A DNA stretch of 64,000 nucleotides from Hydractinia symbiolongicarpus (GCF_029227915.1 NC_079888.1:11701001-11765000), one strand, 5' to 3'; numbered from the stretch's first letter, positions 1 through 10,138 are shown. A program made the numbers and translations. Notes: generated by a model not told the origin, from the letters alone.

Positions 1-400
1 TACATTTCAAAAAGCCTTTATCTCTTTTCTGTTCAGCAAACTCATCTATCACTTCATTAGAGATCACAGTGATTGACCTGTTAAACATGATAACTGCTAG
101 GCTGCTCAATTTTTCCTCCGACATTGTGTTTCGCATCTGAGTCTTTAATCGCCTTAGCCCAGAGATACTTTTCTCACAAGTGCATAAGGTTCCAGAAATT
201 GTAGCCAAAATTCTCAAAACTTCACAGATTGATGTAAATGTGTACCTATTTGTGGTTTTAAGAAGAGGTGATATCTGTTGGTAGAGCACCTTGATAGTTT
301 TTCCAAAATATCCCCCACATATCCAACTGGGCATATGTTACTATGGGCCAGAATATCACTCGCAAACAATTGCAGGAATTCTTTAAACTTAACCTTCTAG
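1..400 (-). pseudogene. hAT-type transposase C-terminal fragment
   Basis: Read on the minus strand, this stretch encodes a segment with CEKSISGLRRLK, then RNTMSEEKLSSLAV and a closing IDEFAEQK. This is the layout of the hAT transposase C-terminal dimerisation region (pattern C-E-R-S-F-S-x-L-R-x-L-K, then R-x-x-M, then L-x-x-L-A). An upstream piece reading FLQLFASDILAHSN lies in another frame, so at least one frameshift is present near position 285. The fragment runs off the left edge of the window, so its true end is unseen. I infer a dead transposon relic; a host gene of the ZMYM class with the same domain is possible but less likely given the frameshift. Confidence 0.6.
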
Positions 401-593
401 TTAAATCAAAATACCTTCACAGAAACACCAGCAACACCTCTCCTGGGCTCAACAATTGGGTTGAATAAATTGTCCATTTGTTTGTATCATAAGCTTTGAT
501 AGGTGGTTTTAATAGGATGCTACAAAATTAAAAAAATATATAGATATAGAGTGACACAAATTTTAAAGGTACTGCCTGCATCACATATAGTTT

Positions 594-667
594 CCTCCTG
601 TCAGGAATCGAACCTGAACCTTTTACGAAATTGTATCATAAATATCATACCATTTGATCACAGGAGT
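594..667 (-). tRNA. tRNA-like sequence, probably degenerate
   Basis: On the minus strand the ends pair as a 6-bp acceptor stem (CTCCTG with CAGGAG), the D arm pairs ATCA with TGAT around a loop containing GG, and the T arm pairs TCAGG with CCTGA around TTCGATT. The TTCGATTCC segment is a good polymerase III B box. The length is right for an intronless tRNA. The anticodon arm does not form a normal 5-bp stem with a 7-base loop (only TTTA/TAAA around a 13-base loop), so no anticodon is assigned. It is most likely a tRNA pseudogene or a tRNA-derived SINE head. Confidence 0.45.
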
Positions 668-772
668 TTAGGCATTTAGTAAAAAATTATTATACCTCAA
701 CTACATTAAAAATTGATAAAACACACATTAAATGATGACGAAGATTTACTAAAATCTAAATTTATTTTTTAG

Positions 773-2158
773 AATGACCCAAACTACTCCAAGGATGCGA
801 TTCATATCTTTGCTGAAAACCAACCTGCCTCTGAACACAATAAAAAGATGCTAAACAGTATAGCATCGGATGAAATAAATATCGAGGCCATTGACAAAAT
901 TCCAGAATATATTCCCGTGTCAATGGTGCAAAAACTCCATAGCCGCACTCAAATGGAGACAGGTGGACTACCTCAAAACCTTCTTTTAAAACTTAACGCG
1001 AGAGTCATGTTAACATCAAATATCGACATATCAGATAAACTTATTAATGGACAGATTGGGACTGTTCATCATATAAAAACCGATGGATTAGGAAAAGTAA
1101 TAAAAATATATTTGAGAATGGAAGACAAAAGTATAGGAGTTAAAGCTATGAGAACAGATCCATATGCTATGCAAGAAAATGTTATTCCAATAAGAAGGAT
1201 AGAAAAGGTAATCAAATTTAATAAAGAGAATCTAACTTCACCTACTATGAGACGAAGGCAATTCCCACTAATGCTGTCATGGGCTTGTACTGTTCACAAG
1301 GTTCAAGGAAAAACGTTTGATAAAATTGTTGTTTGTTTTGATTTAACAAAGCAACGAGCCTTTCACGCAGGACAGATCTATGTTGCATTAAGTCGAGTCA
1401 CAAGCTTAGAGGGTTTATACTTAACGGGGACATTTTCCAGATCAGCTATCAAATCAGACACACGAGCAACCGAGCAATACAATTATATGCGAGAACACTC
1501 AAAATTGACATCAAAAGATACTGGCGTAATTAGTGAAAATTCAATCATAGTAAATTTGCTTAATACAAGATCCTACAACAAACATAAAAATGATATTAAG
1601 TCCGATCGCGTTCTCATGGAAAGTGATTTATTATGCCTAACAGAAACTCAGATACCATTTAATTCACACTGCGACACAAAACTAGATTACTTTACTTTAA
1701 TTCCAAACAACAATATGGATAGGTTTTCTAGTCTTTTAGCTGTTCATAATAAAACTATAGCATTGACTGATATTGTGAAAATTCCAGGTGCAATATTTTT
1801 TAAAATGACGAAGAAAACGTTTCAAAAGAATGCTGTTAGTTTTCTACTTCTATATCGTAAAAATTCTCTTAATCGAGACGAGTCATTATACCTTATTCAA
1901 CATTTTTTGGGAAACGAAATCGTTAATGTTATACTCGGAGATTTTAATGTAAATGCATTTAGTGACGAAAACTATTTCCTTGATTTTCTCAATGAATATA
2001 AACAGGTTCTAACCTCTCCAACTCATATATCCGGTTCACTTATTGACCACATCTATGTCCATAAGAATGTTCTAAACGTCTTTGAAGTCGATACGCTCGT
2101 CAAAAATGTATATTTCAGTGATCATGACGCAATCAGGCTTAGACTTTCTCTAACATGA
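773..2158 (+). CDS. Helentron helicase-endonuclease, C-terminal part
   Basis: This open frame encodes the end of a rolling-circle transposon protein. The first 25 codons (from a likely splice acceptor, TTTTTTAG ending at 772) carry AIHIFAEN, typical of PIF1-family helicases. The first ATG is at 848. Numbering from it, the helicase motifs WACTVHKVQGKTF (about 145-157) and YVALSRVTS (178-186) are present, so the PIF1 C-terminal half is intact. From about residue 235 to 436 follows an endonuclease/exonuclease/phosphatase fold with GDFNVN (364-369), a LIDHIY segment and the final SDHD (424-427). Helicase followed by such an endonuclease is the known arrangement of Helentrons (Helitron2). The Rep nuclease and the helicase Walker A part are missing upstream, where a hAT relic and tRNA-like sequence lie instead, so this is a truncated copy. 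It could still be transcribed but cannot mobilise itself. Confidence 0.8.
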   Translation, partial: NDPNYSKDAIHIFAENQPASEHNKKMLNSIASDEINIEAIDKIPEYIPVSMVQKLHSRTQMETGGLPQNLLLKLNARVMLTSNIDISDKLINGQIGTVHHIKTDGLGKVIKIYLRMEDKSIGVKAMRTDPYAMQENVIPIRRIEKVIKFNKENLTSPTMRRRQFPLMLSWACTVHKVQGKTFDKIVVCFDLTKQRAFHAGQIYVALSRVTSLEGLYLTGTFSRSAIKSDTRATEQYNYMREHSKLTSKDTGVISENSIIVNLLNTRSYNKHKNDIKSDRVLMESDLLCLTETQIPFNSHCDTKLDYFTLIPNNNMDRFSSLLAVHNKTIALTDIVKIPGAIFFKMTKKTFQKNAVSFLLLYRKNSLNRDESLYLIQHFLGNEIVNVILGDFNVNAFSDENYFLDFLNEYKQVLTSPTHISGSLIDHIYVHKNVLNVFEVDTLVKNVYFSDHDAIRLRLSLT

Positions 2159-3151
2159 TGTTTACGAAATCTTCTAGAAGGGCTACATCAAATCAATTTT
2201 GTCCTCAGAACGACAAATATTTACGCTGGGTTTACTTTATTGTTTTCTTTTTGTTTTTAAACTTGTTAAACTTTGATTGCATTGCAGATAACAGGCATGG
2301 CGTTTTTTTCTCTGAGGATAGTCTCGCACTATATACTTATTATCCATGCTGATGGCGGAAATCTTCAAGCCATCGGGCTTCTTGTTTTAAATTAAAGTTG
2401 CGAAAAGTGTTTTTGCAAAAGGTTATTACGCCTATAACGTATGTGTGACACGGTCTACCTGCACATGACGTTATTCAGAATTTGAGAAACAAAACAACAA
2501 AATTTGATTACAGAAACCTTAGGTGAAGGATAGGAAATAACTGTGTTGGTCGCACCGAGTTACACTTTTTAAGACATTCTCAAAAGGATGAAAAATGAAA
2601 AAAGGGTTTCACATATAAATACACTAACAATGTTTTTTACTTTATCTAGACGAGTACATAGATTTTCAATTTGATCAATAGTTCGTTGTTTCAAAAATAC
2701 TTCCTCTTTAAGAAGTAATAGTGAGTCCTGGGCAGCAAGTTGCTGCAGCATTGCCAGTTATTACTGCGACTGTAGGCATGTCTAAGCATATTTTAATTAC
2801 AATCTTCACCACCACTGTGGCATTTTTTCCTTAAGAACAATTACATCACTAATTAAAGAGATTCAAATCTCATTAGGCCGAATCTCCACCGGACGATATT
2901 CGCGACGATTTTTGTGACGAAGAATAGAAACAACTCAACTTTTTGTTATAACGAAAATTGCGACCAATCAAATTCGAGTATTGATATACAAAAATCATGT
3001 GTTTCGTTCGTAAAATGAAAGTTTTTTTAAAGCCATAATATATTTTGAAGTTTTCACTACGAATACCACCCCCCCCCCCTGTTCAAACTTTTTTTTCCGT
3101 GTAGATATTTTCTTTTATATCATCCTCAAGTCATTTTGACTTATTCTTATA
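2159..3151. other. Helentron 3' flank, no gene
   Basis: No convincing gene. The Helentron ORF ends at 2158 and is followed by AT-rich sequence. A small hairpin (AAGCC at 2367-2371 pairing GGCTT at 2376-2380, loop ATCG) could be part of the element's 3' terminal structure, but I could not identify the terminus. A 60-codon minus-strand ORF at 2569-2751, with its twin at 4892-5074, has no recognisable similarity. A run of cytosines occurs near 3069-3080. Confidence 0.4.
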
Positions 3152-4054
3152 CAGTTGACTCTCTCTATCTCGAACTCGCAAGGGACCAGAAAATTTGTTC
3201 GAGATAGAGAAAGTTCGAGATAGAGAAAAATTGACAAAAATTGGATTTTTTCGTAAAAAACGTATTTTTAACCATCAGTGTATCGGGAGTTGATAGAGGT
3301 CAATGAGAGATGTTAAAATGTTAATATTCAATGCACAAGACTTCTTTTAAAATAAATACATAAAATAAATTTACAGCTTCATTTAAAGAAATCGGTTATG
3401 TCTTTTTGTTTAAGTGATGCCACTCTCGATCGGAATGTTTTGGCTTCTTTGAACAGTAAACCATTTGAAAACAGCCTTGTCTATCTACTCATAATCACAG
3501 CCTCGAACCTTTTTCGAACCAGACGCGGTTTTTTGTTCTTCCAAGCTTTGTAGGATCTTATGTTTTTTTTTCATCCAAGTTGAAATTGTATTTTTGGGGA
3601 TCCCGTATTTTTCTGCTGCCTCCTTGTTTGACATTCCTTTCTCGATTTCCCGAATTATTTGACATTTTTGAATTAAAGAAACGTTATTGAGTTTTCTTTT
3701 TAAAGCCGACATCTTCACCTCAAAAAGGTTTCTGGTTCAAAACACTGTAAACAATGTTTTGTAAGTGACTTTAGAATTCGAACGTCAAACATTTTCGTTC
3801 GAAATTGGAACATTTTAATTCGATTTTTAGTGTAAATAGGTTCTTAAATCCGGAAAAGTTCGAGATAGAGAGAGAAACAGTCAGACGGGACCGAGATTTT
3901 GGTTCGAGATAGAGAGGTATTCGAGATAGAGAGGTTCGAGATAAAGAGAGGAAAATAGCTTAGAGCCTACACAAATGTCCAAGGGACCGAGACTTTGATT
4001 CGAGATAGAGAGATGTTCGAGATAGAGGGTAGTCGAGATAGAGAGAGTTAACTG
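3152..4054 (-). mobile_element. Tigger/pogo-like element, copy 1 (internally deleted)
   Basis: The element starts CAGTTGACTCTCTCTATCTCG and ends in the near-complement GAGAGAGTTAACTG, with a TA target duplication on each side (3150-3151 and 4055-4056). Both subterminal regions carry many copies of a TTCGAGATAGAGA motif, three or more per side, which are plausible transposase binding sites. TA duplication, CAGT ends and the internal CENP-B-type helix-turn-helix place it in the pogo/Tigger group. At 903 bp it is far shorter than an autonomous element and contains only the N-terminal DNA-binding part. Its terminal repeat has one mismatch that copy 2 lacks. Confidence 0.8.
3485..3712 (-). pseudogene. 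Tigger-like transposase N-terminus with premature stop
   Basis: The reading frame starts at the ATG at 3712 and encodes a psq/CENP-B-type helix-turn-helix: KGMSNKEAAEKYGIPKNTISTWMK is its core (seen in two halves, NKEAAEKYGIP and NTISTWMKKK). This domain binds the transposon ends. In this copy a TAG follows CDYE, where copy 2 has CAG, so the frame is cut before the second DNA-binding helix region. The catalytic DDE domain is absent from the element, so neither copy can encode active transposase. It lies inside the duplicated 2.3-kb unit; promoter signals were not recognised. Confidence 0.7.
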
Positions 4055-4290
4055 TATAAGATATAAATAGCACGCAAAATTCGAATAACTTCGAATCCAT
4101 ATCCAAGGTCGAGCAACTACATTCTCTTTAATCAATTTGTCTGCCTGTTAGAACAAAAAAAAACACCCGGGGAGGTAAAATGTCGCTGTGAAAAAACAAA
4201 ACAAAAAGTCAGGTCGTGACTAAATTAGTTTGAGTAAGCAAAAATAAACATAAACATATCATTAATATGTTTTGGCTGAGGCTGAACTCC

Positions 4291-4482
4291 AAAAACTATT
4301 TCCTTGATTTTCTCAATGAATATACACAGGTTCTAACCTCTCCAACTCATATATCCGGTTCACTTATTGACCACATCTATGTCCATAAGAATGTTCTAAA
4401 CGCCTTTGAAGTCGATACGCTCGTCAAAAATGTATATTTCAGTGATCATGACGCAATCAGGCTTAGACTTTCTCTAACATGA
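4291..4482 (+). pseudogene. duplicated C-terminal end of the Helentron endonuclease
   Basis: The last 63 codons of the endonuclease domain are repeated here, starting at NYFLDFLNEY and ending SDHDAIRLRLSLT, with two amino-acid changes from the first copy. The piece is joined upstream to unrelated 3'-flank sequence with an ATG at 4267 that gives a chimeric 71-codon frame. It lacks the metal-binding N-terminal half of the endonuclease fold, so it should be inert. It is a by-product of the tandem duplication and not an independent gene. Confidence 0.8.
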
Positions 4483-5471
4483 TGTTTACGAAATCTTCTA
4501 GAAGGGCTACATCAAATCAATTTCGTCCTCAGAACGACAAATATTTACGCTGGGTTTACTTTATTGTTTTCTTTTTGTTTTTAAACTTGTTAAACTTTGA
4601 TTGCATGCAGATAACAGGCATGGCGTTTTTTTCTCTGAGGATAGTCTCGCACTATATACTTATTATCCATGCTGATGGCGGAAATCTTCAAGCCATCGGG
4701 CTTCTTGTTTTAAATTGAAGTTGCGAAAAGTGTTTTTGCAAAAGGTTATTACGCCTATAACGTATGTGTGACACGGTTTACCTGCACATGACGTTATTCA
4801 GAATTTGAGAAACAAAACAACAAAATTTGATTACAGAAACCTTAGGTGAAGGATAGGAAATAACTGTGTTGGTCGCACCGAGTTACACTTTTTAAAACAT
4901 TCTCAAAAGGATGAAAAATGAGAAAAGGTTTTCACATATAAATACACTAGCAATGTTTTTTACTTTATCTAGACGAGTACATAGATTTTCAATTTGATCA
5001 ATAGTTCGTTGTTTCAAAAATACTTCCTCTTTAAGAAGTAATAGTGAGTCCTGGGCAGCAAGTTGCTGCAGCATTGCCAGTTATTACTGCGACTGTAGGC
5101 ATGTCTAAGCATATTTTAATTACAATCTTCACCACCACTGTGGCATTTTTTCCTTAAGAACAATTACATCACTAATTAAAGAGATTCAAATCTCATTAGG
5201 CCGAATCTCCACCGGACGATATTCGCGACGATTTTTGTGACGAAGAATAGAAACAACTCAACTTTTTGTTATAACGAAAATTGCGACCAATCAAATTCGA
5301 GTATTGATATACAAAAATCATGTGTTTCGTTCGTAAAATGAAAGTTTTTTTAAAGCCATAATATATTTTGAAGTTTTCACTACGAATACCACCCCCCCCT
5401 GTTCAAACTTTTTTTTCTGTGTAGATATTTTCTTTTATATCATCCTCAAGTCATTTTGACTTATTCTTATA

Positions 5472-6374
5472 CAGTTGACTCTCTCTATCTCGAACTCGCA
5501 AGGGACCAGAAAATTTGTTCGAGATAGAGAAAGTTCGAGATAGAGAAAAATTGACAAAAATTGGATTTTTTCGTAAAAAACGTATTTTTAACCTTCAGTG
5601 TATCGGGAGTTGATAGAGGTCAATGAGAGATGTTAAAATGTTAATATTCAATGCACAAGACTTCTTTTAAAATAAATACATAAAATAAATTTACAGCTTC
5701 ATTTAAAGAAATCGGTTATGTCTTTTTGTTTAAGTGATGCCACTCTCGATCGGAATGTTTTGGCTTCTTTGAACAGTAAACCATTTGAAAACAGCCTTGT
5801 CTATCTGCTCATAATCACAGCCTCGAACCTTTTTCGAACCAGACGCGGTTTTTTGTTCTTCCAAGCTTTGTAGGATCTTATGTTTTTTTTTCATCCAAGT
5901 TGAAATTGTATTTTTGGGGATCCCGTATTTTTCTGCTGCCTCCTTGTTTGACATTCCTTTCTCGATTTCCCGAATTATTTGACATTTTTGAATTAAAGAA
6001 ACGTTATTGAGTTTTCTTTTTAAAGCCGACATCTTCACCTCAAAAAGGTTTCTGGTTCAAAACACTGTAAACAATGTTTTGTAAGTGACTTTAGAATTCG
6101 AACGTCAAACATTTTCGTTCGAAATTGGAACATTTTAATTCGATTTTTAGTGTAAATAGGTTCTTAAATCCGGAAAAGTTCGAGATAGAGAGAGAAACAG
6201 TCAGACGGGACCGAGATTTTGGTTCGAGATAGAGAGGTATTCGAGATAGAGAGGTTCGAGATAAAGAGAGGAAAATAGCTTAGAGCCTACACAAATGTCC
6301 AAGGGACCGAGACTTTGATTCGAGATAGAGAGATGTTCGAGATAGAGGGTAGTCGAGATAGAGAGAGTCAACTG
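5472..6374 (-). mobile_element. Tigger/pogo-like element, copy 2
   Basis: Same 903-bp element as at 3152-4054, carried by the second duplication unit, with perfect terminal repeats over the first 14 bases (CAGTTGACTCTCTC) and TA on both sides. The repeated TTCGAGATAGAGA motifs near both ends are kept. Because it lies at the same place in both duplication units, the two copies arose by the duplication and not by two insertions. Confidence 0.8.
5730..6032 (-). pseudogene. Tigger-like transposase N-terminal domain, longer copy
   Basis: From the ATG at 6032 the frame encodes about 100 residues: a first helix-turn-helix with EAAEKYGIPKNTIS, then FKWFTVQRSQNIPIESG, which matches the start of the second CENP-B-type DNA-binding domain (pattern W-F-x-x-x-R-x-x-x-I-P-I-S-G). 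The frame then stops. No DDE catalytic domain follows. Compared with copy 1 it lacks the premature TAG, so it preserves the older state. A DNA-binding fragment without catalytic domain might in principle compete for transposon ends, but there is no evidence that it is expressed. Confidence 0.7.
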
Positions 6375-7171
6375 TATAAGATATAAATAGCACGCAAAAC
6401 TCGAATAACTTCGAATCCATATCCAAGGTCGAGCAACTACATTCTCTTTAATCAACTTGTCTGCCTGTTAGAACAAAAAAAACACCCGGGGAGGTAAAAT
6501 GTCGCTGTGAAAAAACAAAACAAAAAGTCAGGTCGTGACTAAATTAGTTTGAGTAAGCAAAAATAAACATAAACATATCATTAATATGTTTTGGCTGAGG
6601 CTGAACTCCAATTTATCTAATCTTCATGAAAATGTATATCATGATCAAAATAAGCAGGCAAACTTTTTTCTCTTACTGCGTCGCCTAACTCTAAATTTGA
6701 CATTTTTATTTTTTCCAACTTCCTCTGGGAAAGTTTTGTCTGCGGCGATAAACCATCAGTTACCAGTCTTTTTCTTGACCGAAATAGTAAAAAGAAATAG
6801 AAGAACAAGTACGAGCTTAAAGCTTGTCCTCTATGACAACCATTAGTTATCAGTCTCCTTCTTTTGACCGATATTGTGGCGGAAGGAAGAAGAACAAGTA
6901 CGCGGTTGTCGAAACGTGTCAGTAATGTTTAATTACGCATATCTCCAATGAATTTCTTTTTTTGTAATCACCACGGTAATTAGTTTCTAATGTCACAGTC
7001 GATGTCAATATCGTGAGACGGTTTCCACATGGAATAATTAAAATTGTAAAATTGATCTAGAACGCCTACCTTAGAAGCTGCTATCTCTATAACACTGCTG
7101 GAAACCATGTCCTTATACTTTGAGTATGTCAGCATCGTCTCATCCCACTCAGCACGCCGAAATTAAATTTC

Positions 7172-7178
7172 TATAAAA
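7172..7178 (+). promoter_or_regulatory. TATA box of acidic repeat gene 1
   Basis: TATAAAA lies 93 bases before the start codon, a spacing that fits a transcription start near 7200 and a 5' leader of about 70 bases. The same box is kept in the mirror copy at 12871-12877. Confidence 0.6.
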
Positions 7179-7270
7179 TGAAAGACACCAATATTCATAT
7201 ACAAGTTACCCAAAGGAGCAAACAGTTGAAAAAAAATTTGTGAAACGTTTCAAAGAAAATAAACTACAAT

Positions 7271-8302
7271 ATGAAGGTCTTTATCGTACTTTTGGCTCTA
7301 TTTGCTGTGTCTTTAGCAGCACCAATAGCAAACACAGAGAAGAAAACTGCAGAGGTCGCGGACGTTTCAGCTGGTAAGTTCTACGATGTCGAGTAAAGTA
7401 AAAGTGTTGGGAAAGAACAAGGTACTTGAATCAGAACTTAATTTTTTTAATTTCTTATCCTTTTAGTTGAAAACAAAGTTGAAATTCCTGCTGACCAAAC
7501 TGCGGAAACTGAAACTAAAGCCGAGGATGAAGGTAAGGCCGAGGAGGATGCAGACGAGCCTGAAGAAGATGCTCCTGAAGATGAAGCCGATGAAGCCGAA
7601 GAGGAAGAAGACATTCCTCAGGACGAATCAGAAGATATGGAATTAGCCATCCCAGAAGATGAGGAATTTCAGTTCTTTGATGACGAAACCGAAGATGCCC
7701 CTGAGGAGGAATCAGACGAAACCGAAGATGCCCCTGAGGAGGAATCAGACGAAACTGAACATGTCCCCGAAGTGGAATCTGATGCTCCGAAAGAGCTTGA
7801 AGCCGAAGATGCTGCAGAGACCCAAACCGAAGAAGTTCCCGAAGGTCTGTCTGACGAGACCGAAGACCTTCCTGAAGACGGGTCTGACGAAACCGAAGGC
7901 CTTCCAGAGGAAGAGTCTGACGCAACCGAAGACGTTCCTGAAGAGACCGAAGACCTTCCTGAAGAAGGGTCTAACAAAACCGAATACCTCCCCGAAGACG
8001 TACCTGAAGAGACCGAAGACCTCCCCGAAGACGTACCTGAAGAGACCGAAGACCTCCCCGAAGAAGGGTCTGACGAAACCGAGGACGTTCCTGAAGAGTC
8101 TGACGAAACCAAAGACGTTCCTGAAGAGTCTGACGAAACCGAAGACGTTCCTGAAGAGTCTGACGAAACCGAAGACGTTCCTGAAGAGTCGGACGAAACC
8201 GAAGACGTTCCTGAAGAGTCTGACGAAACCGAAGACGTTCCTGAAGAGTCTGACGAAACCGAACACGTTCCTGAAGAGTCTGACAAAAGCGAGGAAAAAT
8301 AA
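7271..8302 (+). CDS. secreted acidic repeat protein, copy 1
   Basis: Two exons: 7271-7373 and 7467-8302, with a GTAAGT donor and TTTTAG acceptor around a 93-bp phase-1 intron. The predicted protein has about 312 residues. It begins MKVFIVLLALFAVSLA, a good signal peptide with cleavage likely before APIAN, and the rest is dominated by Glu, Asp, Pro, Ser and Thr. The C-terminal part is a tandem repeat of a 10-residue unit PEESDETEDV (30 bp), about seven copies, preceded by variants such as PEETEDLPED and ending DKSEEK. No cysteines or catalytic motifs are evident. I infer an extracellular, strongly negative, probably disordered protein that may bind calcium or other cations; its function is not known to me. 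A TATA box, Kozak-like start and AATAAA at 8406 support a real gene. The other long frames over this region are artefacts of the repeat. Confidence 0.8.
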
Positions 8303-8405
8303 AGAGTGGGGCAATCAAAAATGCTCAAACACCAATTTAATTTACGTGTAATTTTTTAAAGCATCAATTTTTTTGGCGCAGATATCTTTAAAAGAAGCAT
8401 GAGCA

Positions 8406-8411
8406 AATAAA
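8406..8411 (+). terminator. polyadenylation signal of acidic gene 1
   Basis: AATAAA about 104 bases after the stop codon, followed by T-rich sequence. Mirrored at 11704-11709. Confidence 0.5.
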
Positions 8412-9104
8412 TATTTGTTTTCATTTTAATTACCTTTGTTATACGCAATACTGAAACCCCGTACCCAGGGTTTCTTCACGACCAATAAGCAGAAGAGGAA
8501 AGTAAACACTGTTTATTGGAGTCGACTCATCGCTTGTTAGACGTAATGAGGGGATTGAGAGGAAGCTTTAGAGCGCTGAGTTTTCCTATGGGTATGTAGC
8601 CCCCAAATATTTTGGAATATAAGTTATATTTTTAACAGGTCCGGCTTTATTAGGACACCACAATAAAAATTCTGCCCTTGATCTACTTCGTAAATTTTGT
8701 GCATTCATTATAAAGGTTTTTGGATATTTTGATCAATAAGGAATATGGTAAATTGGTATTGAATAATACAGATATCATGTCATTAACAAGCAGGTTTATT
8801 CTAGGCTACGTTTTCGACAGCTAAAGCTGTCATCGACGGGCAAAGATTGTAATTATCTTTGGCTATTTATTAGTTGAGAAAATAATTAGAGGATCACAGC
8901 AATTAAGGTAATTAGATTTTTTTCACGGACCTGGATGAAGGCAATAGATTGATTAAATCTTTCCTGCTTCTAAAAGTTCGCTTTTGTTACGTTTGTCCCG
9001 AACCAATTTGCACTTTTTCCTAAATGTTCGCTTTCCGAAGGGCGGGTAACCATATTTCTGGATGTTGATAAGTAAATACTATTGATATGAGTATTTCTGA
9101 CTAT
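8412..9104. other. non-coding part of left arm
   Basis: No gene seen. The stretch is kept in mirror image at about 11011-11703, so its conservation reflects the inverted duplication and not selection. Confidence 0.4.
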
Positions 9105-9414
9105 ACTAATTATGGTTTCTTTCAATTTTCTTGCTGTTCAACCGGTCTAAGATATTTTTATTTTCCCAGTCAATAATATAGTCATTCTTCCAGCTATGGT
9201 CAGCAATCTTATCTTTGTCTGTATCTGTGCTGCGTACGGCCCTTTTGTGCTCTTGCACACGTTGTTTGAGCATTCATTTTGTTTCACCGACATAAACAGT
9301 ATCACAATCCGGGATTTCGTAGATAATATTGCATTAACTCTCTAGTCTTTCGGATGTTAGATGTGCTCTTTTAATTATTAAGAAGACGTCATCCACATAT
9401 CTTTTCCAAACTCT
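9105..9414 (-). pseudogene. Penelope-like element relic, left copy
   Basis: Mirror image of the better-readable copy at 10701-11010. On the minus strand it encodes a reverse-transcriptase core with RYVDD followed closely by a GIY-YIG nuclease segment containing IYEIP, VYVGET and QEHKRAV. Stops interrupt it. See the right copy for details. Confidence 0.6.
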
Positions 9415-9420
9415 GGGAGC

Positions 9421-9463
9421 GTGAAGTACTATAGGGATACGACGTATCCGTATAGTACTTCAC
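9421..9463. repeat. 43-base near-perfect palindrome (hairpin)
   Basis: GTGAAGTACTATAGGGATACG is followed after one base by its reverse complement, with one mismatch in this copy (CCG against CCC). The same hairpin is perfect in the right arm at 10652-10694. It directly precedes the Penelope-like relic. Confidence 0.8.
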
Positions 9464-9640
9464 GTGGTTAGTAGATTTCCCACTAGCTAACGACTAATTT
9501 TCAATATTTCCTAGTGACGTAATATCTGAACCGTTTGTGCATGGTTTGATAATTCGAGAAAAGCAAGAAAGATGCCCAATGTTTTGTCCGCGTATAGAAC
9601 GCGATCGCAATGGAAAATTTTATAAATTCTTTATTATGTC

Positions 9641-9751
9641 GAAGATGTAGAAACAAGGTTTCGCACGTGCCAACCTCGTGCCCAGGACATTTTTGCCTTG
9701 TTGATGAAGTTGACAGCAGCGAAAAAGCCCTGGTACAGGCTGGTCACACGA
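9641..9751 (-). repeat. dispersed repeat with GACCAGCCTGTACC, left copy
   Basis: Minus-strand copy of a short repeat that begins GTGACCAGCCTGTACCAGGG and contains ACGAGGTTGGCACGTGCGAA. Its mirror lies at 10365-10475 and a diverged relative at 15711-15820. Confidence 0.5.
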
Positions 9752-9978
9752 TCACTTATAATTCATTATAATTGTAACCGATAATTAATTTACAATCAGT
9801 TTTGCCCTGCAAAAAATTATTTCTACCCCGCACGGAAGTTTATTCTAAACAAAAATACAATAAATATGGCGGTCAATTTATTTTGTGGAGGTGATAAAAA
9901 TTCAGCTAAAGTTTTGCATCAACTTTAGGGAGGCTTGTTTGAGAAATATGTTGGAAAAAATACCATTTTTAGTTCTAC

Positions 9979-10138
9979 CTTGGAGGAAAGAATACGGATA
10001 CATATGGCTTCTAGCTATTAATTACAATATTCACGTAATTTGGACGGTATATGCTAGCTAACTACCAGTCATGCAGGGAAAGACAAACACCTCACATATA
10101 TCAATTTAATTATCAAGATAAATTTGCTTTATATCATG
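9979..10138. other. spacer of inverted repeat 1
   Basis: The 160-bp single-copy centre of the palindrome. It holds no gene. A spacer of this size separates this structure from a simple sequencing-read fold-back, which would have little or none. Confidence 0.7.

Larger units (their letters stand above)
1968..4290 (+). repeat. tandem duplication, unit 1
   Basis: The sequence from the AAAACTATTTCC inside the Helentron endonuclease codons to 4290 is repeated head to tail from 4291 to 6609. The unit is about 2.32 kb and the two copies differ by about 1%, with small length changes in C and A runs (for example the C run near 3069 is longer than that near 5393). The unit holds the last 64 endonuclease codons, the Helentron 3' flank and one Tigger-like element. 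The junction at 4290/4291 joins GCTGAACTCC to the mid-ORF sequence. Confidence 0.9.
4291..6609 (+). repeat. tandem duplication, unit 2
   Basis: Second head-to-tail copy of the unit that begins at 1968. It ends with GCTGAACTCC at about 6600-6609, the same ten bases that end unit 1 at 4290, after which the sequence becomes unique. Substitutions between the copies include K to T and V to A changes in the endonuclease remnant and a two-base deletion near 4605. The low divergence points to a recent duplication. Confidence 0.9.
6782..9978 (+). repeat. large inverted repeat 1, left arm
   Basis: The sequence from the AAATAGTAAAAAG at 6782 to CCATTTTTAGTTCTAC ending at 9978 recurs in reverse complement at 10139-13267. 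Arms are about 3.2 and 3.13 kb; most of the length difference is a 66-bp change inside the acidic gene. I noted scattered single-base differences, roughly 1%. The arm holds the acidic repeat gene, a Penelope-like relic and a 43-base hairpin. Just at the outer border lies a direct repeat of about 65 bp (about 6757-6820 and 6841-6905). Confidence 0.9.

Noticed and set aside
2569-2751. 60-codon minus-strand ORF, also at 4892-5074
   Set aside because: Kept in both units only because of the recent duplication; no motif, and several amino-acid changes already.
7515-8351. Four further long ORFs on both strands over acidic gene 1
   Set aside because: The 30-bp codon repeat lacks stops in all frames, so frames of the same length appear on both strands. 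Only one has signal peptide, intron and acidic composition.
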